DNA from: an uncultured Ruminococcus sp.
GTDB lineage: Bacteria; Bacillota_A; Clostridia; Oscillospirales; Ruminococcaceae
Length of the DNA: 19,107 nt
NCBI GenBank assembly: GCA_947303535.1
Contig: CAMYYQ010000002.1
Coordinates: 1 to 19,107 of the forward strand
Reading direction: 5' to 3'
The notes under the pieces are model-generated. The model was given only the letters and a program-made list of their open reading frames with translations, did not search any database and was not told the DNA's origin. A program made the translations under genes and the position numbers. Shown here one piece after another: positions 8,778-15,773 of this stretch (position 1 is its first letter; each line of letters starts with the position of its first letter).

Positions 8778-8910
8778 CATATAAAGGTGATTTGTTAAGC
8801 ATAAAAAGTACAGTGCCTATGACCTTTGCACAAATATTGTAGCTGTTACCTGTATACACAGACCAAGTGCGCGGGTCGACTTTTTATGCCATTCAAATCA
8901 CTTTTATATG
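8778..8910. repeat. 133-bp unit bounded by 32-bp imperfect inverted repeats
   Basis: The arm 8778-8809 (CATATAAAGGTGATTTG...GCATAAAAAGT) is repeated in reverse complement at 8879-8910, with 27 of 32 positions matching. A 69-bp centre holds a TACAAT box on the minus strand (8836-8841) that could serve the lipoprotein gene, though no good -35 is present. I see no clear target-site duplication. The unit lies 24 bp upstream of the lipoprotein start. Confidence 0.7.
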
Positions 8911-9002
8911 TTACTGATTGTCCCCACACTTATATAAACGCTTTTTTCAAAGCTTTTGTGACAGAAAATCAGAAAAAAGTTTTTGAAATGAGAGAAAAAT
9001 TT

Positions 9003-9050
9003 AAAAAGAGAACCGCCGACACTATTGCGCCGGCGGTTTTTTCTCTTTTC
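9003..9050. terminator. Bidirectional-looking terminator hairpin
   Basis: AACCGCCG (9011-9018) pairs with CGGCGGTT (9031-9038) around a 12-nt loop. It is flanked by AAAAAGAG on the left and TTTTCTCTTTTC on the right, so T-rich runs follow the stem on both strands. No gene ending here on the plus strand is recognised. On the minus strand it could stop transcripts entering from 9043-9650. Confidence 0.7.
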
Positions 9051-9066
9051 TGAAAGGTGTGTTCAT

Positions 9067-9127
9067 AGACGGGGTGTGTGCGAGTCCGTCTTAGTTGAAG
9101 CGTCAGGAGGTATGGTTGACACTTCAA
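9067..9127 (+). other. Two adjacent hairpins, the second with an SD-like sequence in its loop
   Basis: AGACGG (9067-9072) pairs with CCGTCT (9086-9091). Just after it, TTGAAG-C-GTCA (9095-9105) pairs with TGAC-A-CTTCAA (9117-9127), with one mismatch. The 11-nt loop of the second hairpin is GGAGGTATGGT, a consensus ribosome-binding core next to an ATG. This resembles a structured leader, but it matches no riboswitch class I recognise. Confidence 0.45.
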
Positions 9128-9138
9128 TGGGGGGAACA

Positions 9139-9357
9139 ATGAAGTTTTTTATGAGTGTTTTTTTCCTTGGTATGACTATATTATATATCATTGGGGCTGA
9201 ATATGCAATAACAGAGCAATCACGGTTTGAATACAGATTGGAAAGCATTTGCTTACGGAATGTATCTATGCGGTTACATAATTCTGACAAAAATGACAAT
9301 AGTGTTGTAGATAGAAATATGGGAGAAAAAATATGTAAAACAGCCATGAGCCTTTAG
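9139..9357 (+). CDS. Possible 72-residue single-pass membrane peptide
   Basis: I do not recognise this protein. The ATG at 9139 is preceded by TGGGGGGAAC, a plausible ribosome-binding site. The product starts MKFFMSVFFLGMTILYIIGAEYA, one likely membrane-spanning segment, and continues with a polar, charged tail (LHNSDKNDNSVVDRNMGEK). The last nine codons fall inside the MITE-like repeat at 9331-9467, so the C-terminus may have been created by insertion of that repeat. The region is visibly more AT-rich than neighbouring genes, and the opposite strand is also open here, so it may be non-coding. No neighbour suggests a function. Confidence 0.3.
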   Translation: MKFFMSVFFLGMTILYIIGAEYAITEQSRFEYRLESICLRNVSMRLHNSDKNDNSVVDRNMGEKICKTAMSL

Positions 9358-9467
9358 CCTTTAGCCCTTAAGGTGTCGCCTTCGGCGAATAATTTAAATA
9401 ATGTGAGCGTTAGCGAACTCTTTCGGCTAACGGCTCATGGCAAACGGCTAATGGCTGTATTACACAT
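9331..9467. mobile_element. 137-bp MITE-like element with terminal inverted repeats and 7-bp periodicity
   Basis: The terminal 17 bp at 9331-9347 (ATATGTAAAACAGCCAT) match the reverse complement of 9451-9467 at 15 of 17 positions. Inside each end are drifting heptamers: CCTTTAG-CCTTTAG-CCCTTAAG near 9351-9372 and CGGCTAA-CGGCTCA-TGGCAAA-CGGCTAA-TGGCTGT near 9424-9458. A TCGCC-TTC-GGCGA hairpin (about 9376-9388) sits in the centre. There is no coding capacity and no transposase. The mobile-element reading is inferred from structure alone. Confidence 0.55.
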
Positions 9468-9544
9468 TTTGTCTTAACTATTTCAATTTACAGCGATTTG
9501 TGCTGTAAGAAATTTCTTTGTACTTTTTTCTGATTTCTGCATAC

Positions 9545-9650
9545 TATAATGTAAGCGGCAATATGAGCGCGTCGTCAGGAGGTGGAGCAGTCCTGTTCCC
9601 GTGAATAGCTTCCCGACATAGGCGAAGCTTCGGAAGGCTGCTTTCATATA
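9545..9650 (+). ncRNA. Unassigned structured stretch behind a consensus -10 box
   Basis: TATAAT at 9545-9550 is a perfect -10 element, although the best -35 candidate (TTGTAC, 9519-9524) is 20 bp away. The GC-rich sequence after it can fold: GTCG (9571-9574) with CGAC, enclosing CAGGA (9576-9580) with TCCTG (9591-9595), then GCTTC with GAAGC further on. It does not match tRNA, SRP RNA, 6S or tmRNA patterns I can recall. An alternative is a 13-codon ORF at 9563-9604. Confidence that it is an RNA gene is low. Confidence 0.25.
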
Positions 9651-9654
9651 AAAT

Positions 9655-9680
9655 AAAGCTGCCGAAATATCGGCAGCTTT
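9655..9680 (-). terminator. Rho-independent terminator of the VanY-dockerin gene
   Basis: A perfect 11-bp stem (9655-9665 with 9670-9680) has a 4-nt loop. On the minus strand TATTTTATAT follows. It begins 5 nt beyond the stop codon of the peptidase gene. Confidence 0.88.
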
Positions 9681-9685
9681 GCTGT

Positions 9686-11926
9686 TTATCTGTAGTATGA
9701 GTCGATACCGAGGTACTCTTCAAGGCACAGACCGCTGTTGTAAATTGCTGTGGCTGTATCTACTCCGAGATATCTTATATGCCACGGTTCATAGCGATAG
9801 CCTGTTATACCTTCCTTGCCCTTTGGATAGCGGATTATAAATCCGTATTTATGAGCGTTCTTTGCGAGCCATTCACATTCGGGAGTACCCAGAAAATCAT
9901 TGCTAATGGAATTAACATCTATTGCAAGACCTGTCTGGTGCTCTGAATGTCCAGGTCTTGCGGAATATGTATCGGCTGCTGCCTGTCCGTCGGAAGCTAC
10001 ATAGTTATTGTATATAGTTTTCTGTGTAGCGTATGAGCGGAAGCCTGATGAGCACTTGATCTTGAGTCCCAGCTTGGCAGCATCTTCTGAAAGCTTGTTG
10101 AAGCTGTCAAGTGCAAGGGGATTAAGTGCATTCGCACTAAAGTTTTCGGGGAGACTGTAGGTCTTGTTTACAACTAATATTCCGTCGATATACGTTGCGC
10201 CGTTGATAGTCTGAACAAGGTGTGTGGGCTGAGTTACTGTAGTTGTGGCAGTTGATGTTGTTGAAGTAGTTGTAGTGGTCGATGTTGTGGTAGTTGAAGT
10301 TGAAGTCGTAGTAGTTGTTGTGGTAGTAGTGGAAGATATTGTAGTTGTGGAAGAGGTGACAACAGAGCCGCTATGTACTGTAACTGCTATATCAGCCTTT
10401 ACGTTCGGATTTGCTTTGCTTATTACAGAGATAACGCATTTTCCCGGTGTTATTCCTTTTATATTGCCGAATTCGTCAACACTGGCGATAGCAGGATTTG
10501 AGCTTGTCCATACTTCCTCGGTATTCTCTGCTGTTAACGGGAGCATTGTAACGTATGCTATATCCTTTCCTCCAACAGGAAGATCCATTTCGTATTTGCT
10601 GAGCTTTATCTCTCGGACCTTTTTGGGGTCAGTTACAATAACATTGATAGTCGCTTTTACATTAAGATTTGATTTGCTTGTGACTGTTATTGTACAGGTT
10701 CCTTCGGATACACCGCTTACCCAGCCTGATGGATCAACGGTTGCAACGCTTTTATCGGAGCTCTCCCATGTCTCTTTCTTGTTTGAGGCATTTGAAGGCA
10801 GCATGGTAACATAAGCTATGTCACCGCCGCCTATCGGGATAGACATATTGTATTTGCTGAGCTTCATTGATGTTACCTTGTTCGGGTCTTTTACTGAGAC
10901 CTTTATATCAGCTGTGACTGACGGATTATTTAAACTCTTTACGGTGATTATGCAGTCTCCTTCTGCAAGTGGGAATATCCAGCCTTGGTCGTCAACTACT
11001 GCTACGCGCTCATCTGAGCTTTTCCATGAATCACGATAGTCTGTTACAGTCAGCGGGAGCATAGTAACGTATGATATTCCGCCGCCGTCACCAACGGTAA
11101 GAGTCATCTCGGTCTTGCTGAGCTTTATTCCCTGTACCTTGTAAGGATCATGATATGCAGTAGTTGCAGGAAGTGTAGTTGTTGATGTGGGGACAGCTGT
11201 GGTGGTTACAGTGGTAGTTGTCGTAGTTGCAGAACTTGTAACGCTTGTTGTTGATGTTGTTGGCGGAGCTGTTACTACGGATATAACAGGTGCGGCTGTT
11301 GTGGTTGATGAAGCAGTCGATGTTGTCACAGCCTTTGTGGTAGTAGTTGATGTTGCAGTTGGTTTTGAGGTCGATGTAGTTATTGAAGTTGATGCAGTGG
11401 TCGTAGCCTTTGAAACAGTGGTTGTTACTGTGGTTGTGGTGGTTGTAGTTGCTGTTGTTGCAGTAGTCGTTGTTGTCGTTGCAGATGACTTATCAGCCTT
11501 GAGGAAGTCCTCAAGTGAAAGAGTGCCGTTTGTGGAAACGTAGGAGTAATATGAAAGTATGCATGAAGCGTCGATAGAATCAATGTGATGATCTGTGTTT
11601 ACATCAGCCGCATTAGCCTGCTCAAAAGTAAGACCTGAGGACATATTGTTTGAGATCCTGGCGTAAGCTTTCAGTATCAGCGAGGCATCGTTTGCGTCGA
11701 TTAATCTGTCATTATTCACATCACCAAGAGCGTTTATATCGGCTGCCTGTGACGCTGCGGCAACGGCAGGAGCGTTATTCCGTGTGATAGCTTCTGCTGT
11801 ATCTGAATAAGCAAATGCAGTTGCAGATACATTACAGGTATCAGAGGCGGTGGCAGCTGCTGCGGAAAGCTGTCCTGTACATAATGCCAATGACAGCAGA
11901 GGTACTAAAAATCTTTTGGCTCTCAT
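9686..11926 (-). CDS. Secreted VanY-type (M15B) peptidase with N-terminal dockerin and three Ig-like domains
   Basis: This is a 746-residue exported protein. A signal peptide (about 1-25) is followed by a dockerin (about 66-130) with two calcium loops: D69, N71, D73, D77, D80 and D108, N110, D112, D116, D119. A long Thr linker (about 149-256) leads to three tandem bacterial Ig-like (BIG2) repeats of about 87 residues (262-517), each with an IKLSK-like start, a YVTMLP strand and a W-x-SS segment. After a second Thr linker comes a D-Ala-D-Ala carboxypeptidase-like VanY domain (about 570-746) with SGFRSYATQ, the zinc signature SEHQTGLAID (H663, D670) and EPWHIRY (E713, H716). All expected catalytic residues are present. 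Family knowledge points to peptidoglycan stem-peptide cleavage; attachment to a cohesin is inferred from the dockerin. The start is backed by AGAAGGAG 6-7 nt upstream. Confidence 0.93.
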   Translation of the reverse strand: MRAKRFLVPLLSLALCTGQLSAAAATASDTCNVSATAFAYSDTAEAITRNNAPAVAAASQAADINALGDVNNDRLIDANDASLILKAYARISNNMSSGLTFEQANAADVNTDHHIDSIDASCILSYYSYVSTNGTLSLEDFLKADKSSATTTTTTATTATTTTTTTVTTTVSKATTTASTSITTSTSKPTATSTTTTKAVTTSTASSTTTAAPVISVVTAPPTTSTTSVTSSATTTTTTVTTTAVPTSTTTLPATTAYHDPYKVQGIKLSKTEMTLTVGDGGGISYVTMLPLTVTDYRDSWKSSDERVAVVDDQGWIFPLAEGDCIITVKSLNNPSVTADIKVSVKDPNKVTSMKLSKYNMSIPIGGGDIAYVTMLPSNASNKKETWESSDKSVATVDPSGWVSGVSEGTCTITVTSKSNLNVKATINVIVTDPKKVREIKLSKYEMDLPVGGKDIAYVTMLPLTAENTEEVWTSSNPAIASVDEFGNIKGITPGKCVISVISKANPNVKADIAVTVHSGSVVTSSTTTISSTTTTTTTTTSTSTTTTSTTTTTSTTSTATTTVTQPTHLVQTINGATYIDGILVVNKTYSLPENFSANALNPLALDSFNKLSEDAAKLGLKIKCSSGFRSYATQKTIYNNYVASDGQAAADTYSARPGHSEHQTGLAIDVNSISNDFLGTPECEWLAKNAHKYGFIIRYPKGKEGITGYRYEPWHIRYLGVDTATAIYNSGLCLEEYLGIDSYYR

Positions 11927-12101
11927 ATTTTTCTCCTTCTATGATATTATTTATGTGATTTTTGTGCTTAAATATCACAAATACCGATTTTGTTATGTAA
12001 TTATTAACAAAACGGCAGATTTTATTATATCACTCTTAAATTCAAAATGGAAGATGAAATAGGAAAAAATACGGATTTTTTTCCCATTTTCGGTGTTTTT
12101 C
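11927..12101 (-). promoter_or_regulatory. AT-rich upstream region of the VanY-dockerin gene
   Basis: This stretch is very AT-rich and should hold the promoter. A TATAAT box is readable on the minus strand (ATTATA at about 12025-12030) but without a convincing -35. An inverted repeat, TGTGAT (11954-11959) and ATCACA (11974-11979) separated by 14 bp, lies in the leader; it may be a weak operator or hairpin. Confidence 0.35.
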
Positions 12102-12134
12102 ATAAAAAAGAGCTGCCCGATAACGGCAGCTCTT
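12102..12134 (-). terminator. Rho-independent terminator of the tandem-module dockerin gene
   Basis: AAGAGCTGCC (12108-12117) pairs perfectly with 12125-12134 around a 7-nt loop. On the minus strand it is followed by six T. It lies about 90 nt beyond the stop codon at 12224; the sequence in between shows nothing else. Confidence 0.85.
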
Positions 12135-12223
12135 GAGCAATGTTTGTTTTTTATATAATGTATAATTTTACCATTTTGGATAAATACAGCTTGAAATAAG
12201 CAGTTTGTCACGAGTTCCTTTGC

Positions 12224-14200
12224 TTATTTATATGACTCGGGAAGCTCTGTAATGAGATTGAGGAGTCGCTTCTGTATAGATGCCGCGTCGTTTGAGGTAA
12301 GTCCTGTACCGTTCTGGTATACGTCACCGTTTGCGATGCCCTGCTCGGTGATATGGTGATCGTCAGAACCCTTTACACCGTACTTGTTAGGATTTGCAAG
12401 GCTCTGCATTATGATTACAGCGTCGCTGAGGTCCATATCGCCGTCACAGTTAGCGTCACCCCAGACTGTTACCTTTGGTGTGCTTGAAACGGTCGTAGTG
12501 GTCGTTGTAGTAGTTGTTGTAGTCGTAGTAGTTGTTGTGGTTGTTTCAACAACATCGTAGTATACCTCGATATCGTCAACTGAGATAGAGTCGGATTCGC
12601 CGTAGTAATAGCCGAATACAACATTTCCTGATGGATTTACGATATTATTTTCAGGTTTATCGCCTGTTATCGTCTTAGGGAGTATCCATAATATCTCTGC
12701 GGACTTGCCTGCGTTGAGTATAACAGAGTTTACAGGCTCCTGATACCAGTATTTATCAGATTTGCTTGTTGTGCCTGTACCGTAAACCAGCTTCTTTACG
12801 TCCTTTTTAGCGGAAACATCAAATCTGATAGCATATACCTTCATATTGTCCTCTATACCGAGATCGGAGTAAGCAACTTCAAGGTTCTTCTTTGAATCTG
12901 ATGAAGCTGTGCAGTCAAGTGACTTGCCTATAGAAGTCTTTACAGACTTGGTGTAGGGGATAGTCTTTGTTATGGTATATGTAAGTGCAGCACTTGTGAT
13001 AGTAACGTCATCTTTTTCGGTTATCTCGGTATACTTTGTAGTATCCTTTGTACCGTACCAGAACTGGAAACCGATAGCATCGTTTCCTGCTGTTGTCTGA
13101 TACTTCTGTACCTCAGCGGGAACGTCCCATACACATTCTATATATTTGCCTGCGCCTTCGAGAGTTGTACCTTCGCCTATTTCCTTGATGCCGAATTTAA
13201 CGCCTGCGTCCTCGAATTCTTCACGCGAATCCGCACCCATTTCGTTGTACCAGAATCCGGCCTCATCTTTTCCTTCTATTATGCCTTTCTTTGCGTATTC
13301 TGTATCAGCAGGCGAGCCTTTTTCTACGTTTGTTCCGCAGCCGTACATGAATTTATCAACATCGAAATCTGTCTCGACTATAACATCAAGAGACTCTATA
13401 GTAATGCCCTCGGTCTCGGTTATACCGAAATCGCTGTACGTGAATTTGTGGCTGTTGATAGGGGAGTCTTCTGTTATCTTTTCTCCCTTTGAAGCATAAT
13501 AGTCCTCATCGTAGCCCACTGTGAGTTTGTAATCAAGGTCGTCAAGCTGCTTGGTAACAGTTGATGAAATGGTAGCAGTACCGTCCTTATTATCCTTGAA
13601 GCTCCATGCGCCGCTTTTTGCATTCTTTGAAGTTGTTGATGAGCTGCTGCTTGAAGATGAAGAAGATGAGCTGCGGCCTCCCTTGAAATCAACACTTGTG
13701 AGGGTAACGGAGTTGTCTACCATATCGCTCTTTGAGTTATCCCAGTGTGCCGAATAATAGCATCTGAATTCAAATGAGCCGCCGGGCTTTATACCTGCTT
13801 TTTTCAGATCGATAGTGATAGTGCTTGAGGACTTGTCAAGCTTGCAGGCAGTACCCTCTACCTTTGAACCTGCTCCGCCTTCCATCCACTTGCCGCTCTT
13901 GTCAAGTTCGAGCCAGTATGGGTCTTCGGCAGTTGAACAGCCAAAGCCATATGAAAAGCTCTGTCCTGAGTAGCTTGTGCTGAGGGTGAAAGTAACAGAG
14001 TCTGCACCGCCCTCAGGGAAAGTACCCTTATATACAGAGTCTACCTTCATAGTCTGGGAAAGACCGACATTTCTGGAAGCGGTAATATTTCCGGATGGAG
14101 TTGCAGCAATAGCAGGCATAGCATATAACGGTAATGCTGTTACTGCAAGGGCGAGGCTCATGACTGAAGCGGTTATTCGGTTGGAGAGATGGTTTTTCAT
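12224..14200 (-). CDS. Secreted non-catalytic dockerin protein with three related beta-sandwich-like (CBM-like) modules
   Basis: This is a 658-residue exported protein. A signal peptide (1-32, cleavage after AIA) precedes three modules that look homologous to one another: about 40-175, 198-410 and 415-550. They share recurring landmarks: a YGxG segment (YGFGCST at 84-90, YGCGTN at 286-291, YGTGTT at 473-478), then in the second and third a W-x-(L/V)P segment (WDVP, WILP), a G-(F/Y)-x-(F/Y)-(W/Y)-YG-(T/E) strand (GFQFWYGT, GYYYGE), and a final strand of the IEVYYDV type. A 12-Ser linker (177-188) separates modules 1 and 2. A run of about 18 Thr (553-570) leads to a dockerin (580-655) with D582, N584, D586, D590 and D593 in its first loop. 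No catalytic signature is visible. Carbohydrate binding is inferred from architecture; it may belong to one of the R. flavefaciens CBM families or be new. AAAGGATG precedes the start. Confidence 0.85.
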   Translation of the reverse strand: MKNHLSNRITASVMSLALAVTALPLYAMPAIAATPSGNITASRNVGLSQTMKVDSVYKGTFPEGGADSVTFTLSTSYSGQSFSYGFGCSTAEDPYWLELDKSGKWMEGGAGSKVEGTACKLDKSSSTITIDLKKAGIKPGGSFEFRCYYSAHWDNSKSDMVDNSVTLTSVDFKGGRSSSSSSSSSSSSTTSKNAKSGAWSFKDNKDGTATISSTVTKQLDDLDYKLTVGYDEDYYASKGEKITEDSPINSHKFTYSDFGITETEGITIESLDVIVETDFDVDKFMYGCGTNVEKGSPADTEYAKKGIIEGKDEAGFWYNEMGADSREEFEDAGVKFGIKEIGEGTTLEGAGKYIECVWDVPAEVQKYQTTAGNDAIGFQFWYGTKDTTKYTEITEKDDVTITSAALTYTITKTIPYTKSVKTSIGKSLDCTASSDSKKNLEVAYSDLGIEDNMKVYAIRFDVSAKKDVKKLVYGTGTTSKSDKYWYQEPVNSVILNAGKSAEILWILPKTITGDKPENNIVNPSGNVVFGYYYGESDSISVDDIEVYYDVVETTTTTTTTTTTTTTTTTTVSSTPKVTVWGDANCDGDMDLSDAVIIMQSLANPNKYGVKGSDDHHITEQGIANGDVYQNGTGLTSNDAASIQKRLLNLITELPESYK

Positions 14201-14260
14201 TGTGTATCATCCTTTCAGATAAGATTAAATAAAATAAGACGTACATGATCGTACACGCAC

Positions 14261-14306
14261 ATTATAGCACTCTTATGACATTGAAATGTTAACAAATCGT
14301 TAACAA
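14261..14306 (-). promoter_or_regulatory. Promoter of the tandem-module dockerin gene with doubled GTTAACAA sites
   Basis: On the minus strand TATAAT lies at 14266-14261, preceded by GTGC; the -35 region 17 bp upstream (ACATTT) is poor. Just upstream, GTTAACAA (plus-strand orientation) occurs twice, at 14288-14295 and 14299-14306, exactly 11 bp apart or one helical turn. A weak -35 beside helically phased direct repeats is what an activator-dependent promoter would look like. Confidence 0.5.
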
Positions 14307-14386
14307 GCAGTAAAATTCGGCACAATGTTTTAAGATGTTATAAATAATTTGTGAACATTTACCAATGATTGTATCTGAGTGAACAA

Positions 14387-14422
14387 AAAAGCTCCGCTGT
14401 ACAGAAGTACAGTGGAGCTTTT
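14387..14422 (-). terminator. Rho-independent terminator after cdaR
   Basis: A 16-bp stem (14387-14402 with 14407-14422, one G-U pair) is closed by an AGAA tetraloop. On the minus strand a run of six T (TTTTTTG) ends the hairpin. It starts 4 nt beyond the cdaR stop codon. Confidence 0.93.
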
Positions 14423-14426
14423 GATA

Positions 14427-15773
14427 TCAGTATGTGGTAGTAGTTACAGACGATCCGGAAGACGGTGTTGTTTTTCCTTCTTTCGGAGTTTTCTTTATTT
14501 CTACCTTTTGGTCGCCTACAGCCCATACGTTACTGTATGTATTACATGATACGGTAACATTATACCTGAACTGATCGCTTGAGGTGTCTGCTCCGAGGAG
14601 ATTGACACGGGCACTGAGATCCTTTGCCGTGAGTTCGTTGATTATGTCCTCAGGTCCGACTATCTTAACTTTAACCTGACCTGTAAGTATTGTATAATCA
14701 TTGTTATCACTTGGTTTATTCGTCAAAGGTATCTCGTCACAGTTGATAGTGACCTCCTTTGATGAAAGACCTTCGCTGTTGAGAGTAACATTGATCTTTT
14801 CTATTCCCGACATATTCTTTAAGTTGCTGTCGGCAAGCAGCTTCTCTATCTCGGTATCCCATGAGTATCCGATATCGAGAGTGCTGAGACGTATCGGTAT
14901 CGTCAATGTATCAGGGATATTTGACTCGGTATCCTTTGCCGCAATGTCAATAGTTTTAGGTGTTATGGTGAAATCGAGACAGTCCGGATCGAAGTTATCG
15001 GGCCATACTCCCAGACCAACATCAAGCTTTACGTTCTTTTGTATACGTACAGGTATGTGCATACTTATACTCTGTGCTTCAACGCCGAATTTGATGCCTG
15101 TATCGTCAAGACCTGTTCCGTTTTCGTCAAGTATCTGGAATGATTCGCCTGTTATATCAGACTCTCGGTCAAGGGTAATGTCTTTATTTGATATCACGTA
15201 ACATTCTGCGATCTTTGCAAGCTGCTGAGAAGGACCTGTGATCTTTATCTCGTCAGGAGTGCAGGTGATCTCATCATCGTAATAAGACATACCCTCCACG
15301 GTTTTCAAATTCTGGAGCTTTGGTTTGAGAGAAATAGTTTTTGTCTCAAACTTATCAAGATAAACCTTAATCGTTGACGGAGAGCAGCTGATGTTTGACA
15401 TTCCTGAACCGTCCTTGCTTTTGACTTCAACTTTAAGCTCTCTTGAACCTATGGTGTCTATATTGTTAAAGTCAACGTAAGCTATGATATTGTCATTGGT
15501 GAGCTTGTTGAAATCGGTACGGCTACAGTCAAAGCTGACATTTACAGTGGCTTTTTCGGGAGACAGTACCTGTAATCCGTTTTCTGCTGCGGAGGTGCCG
15601 CTTACATCAAGGGATACGGGAATGTTGTAAAGATGCCTTGAAGCAGACGGGAATATTTTCATAGCTATTATGAGCCAGCAGGCTATGGCGCATATCAAAG
15701 CGATGCCGAAAAGCATTGCGTTGCTTTTCGCGTCCTTTGGATTATGCGGTTTTCCGGGATTTAAAAAACTCAT
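14427..15773 (-). CDS. cdaR: CdaR, YbbR-domain membrane regulator of CdaA
   Basis: This is a 448-residue, mostly extracytoplasmic protein anchored by one N-terminal membrane segment (about 18-38, MLFGIALICAIACWLIIAM). The rest consists of about four YbbR-type beta-rich repeats, recognisable by recurring P-x-x-(I/V)-x-(I/V)-x-G and strand patterns such as TPDEIKITGPSQQL, NIPVSLDVSG and KVKIVGPEDIINEL. Known family members bind and modulate the diadenylate cyclase CdaA. The ATG overlaps the cdaA stop codon by 4 nt (ATGA), with GGAGG inside the end of cdaA, implying translational coupling. The C-terminus ends in an unusual Ser/Thr tail (GSSVTTTTY), echoing the linkers of neighbouring exported proteins. 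A terminator follows at once, so the glmM gene that commonly completes this operon in Firmicutes is absent here. Confidence 0.9.
   Translation of the reverse strand: MSFLNPGKPHNPKDAKSNAMLFGIALICAIACWLIIAMKIFPSASRHLYNIPVSLDVSGTSAAENGLQVLSPEKATVNVSFDCSRTDFNKLTNDNIIAYVDFNNIDTIGSRELKVEVKSKDGSGMSNISCSPSTIKVYLDKFETKTISLKPKLQNLKTVEGMSYYDDEITCTPDEIKITGPSQQLAKIAECYVISNKDITLDRESDITGESFQILDENGTGLDDTGIKFGVEAQSISMHIPVRIQKNVKLDVGLGVWPDNFDPDCLDFTITPKTIDIAAKDTESNIPDTLTIPIRLSTLDIGYSWDTEIEKLLADSNLKNMSGIEKINVTLNSEGLSSKEVTINCDEIPLTNKPSDNNDYTILTGQVKVKIVGPEDIINELTAKDLSARVNLLGADTSSDQFRYNVTVSCNTYSNVWAVGDQKVEIKKTPKEGKTTPSSGSSVTTTTY

Noticed and set aside
8755..8859. Upstream extension of the lipoprotein to 8859
   Set aside because: The 35 extra residues precede a complete signal sequence and lipobox, and the internal ATG at 8754 has a good ribosome-binding site.
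9025..9138. N-terminal extension of the small membrane ORF to 9025
   Set aside because: It would begin inside the terminator stem and run through both hairpins; the ATG at 9139 with GGGGGGAA is more plausible.
9063..9347. 94-codon minus-strand open frame
   Set aside because: It starts inside the MITE-like repeat and runs through both leader-type hairpins; no family features.
9551..9650. SRP (4.5S-type) RNA
   Set aside because: GTCAGGAGGTGGAGCAG recalls parts of the SRP core, but the GGAA tetraloop with its closing stem is missing.
10245..10814. Long Val-rich open frame on the plus strand
   Set aside because: It is the antisense of the Thr linker and BIG2 repeats of the VanY protein; Thr codons read backwards give Val runs.
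11187..11543. Second Val-rich plus-strand open frame
   Set aside because: Antisense of a Thr linker, with no ribosome-binding site and no recognisable domain.
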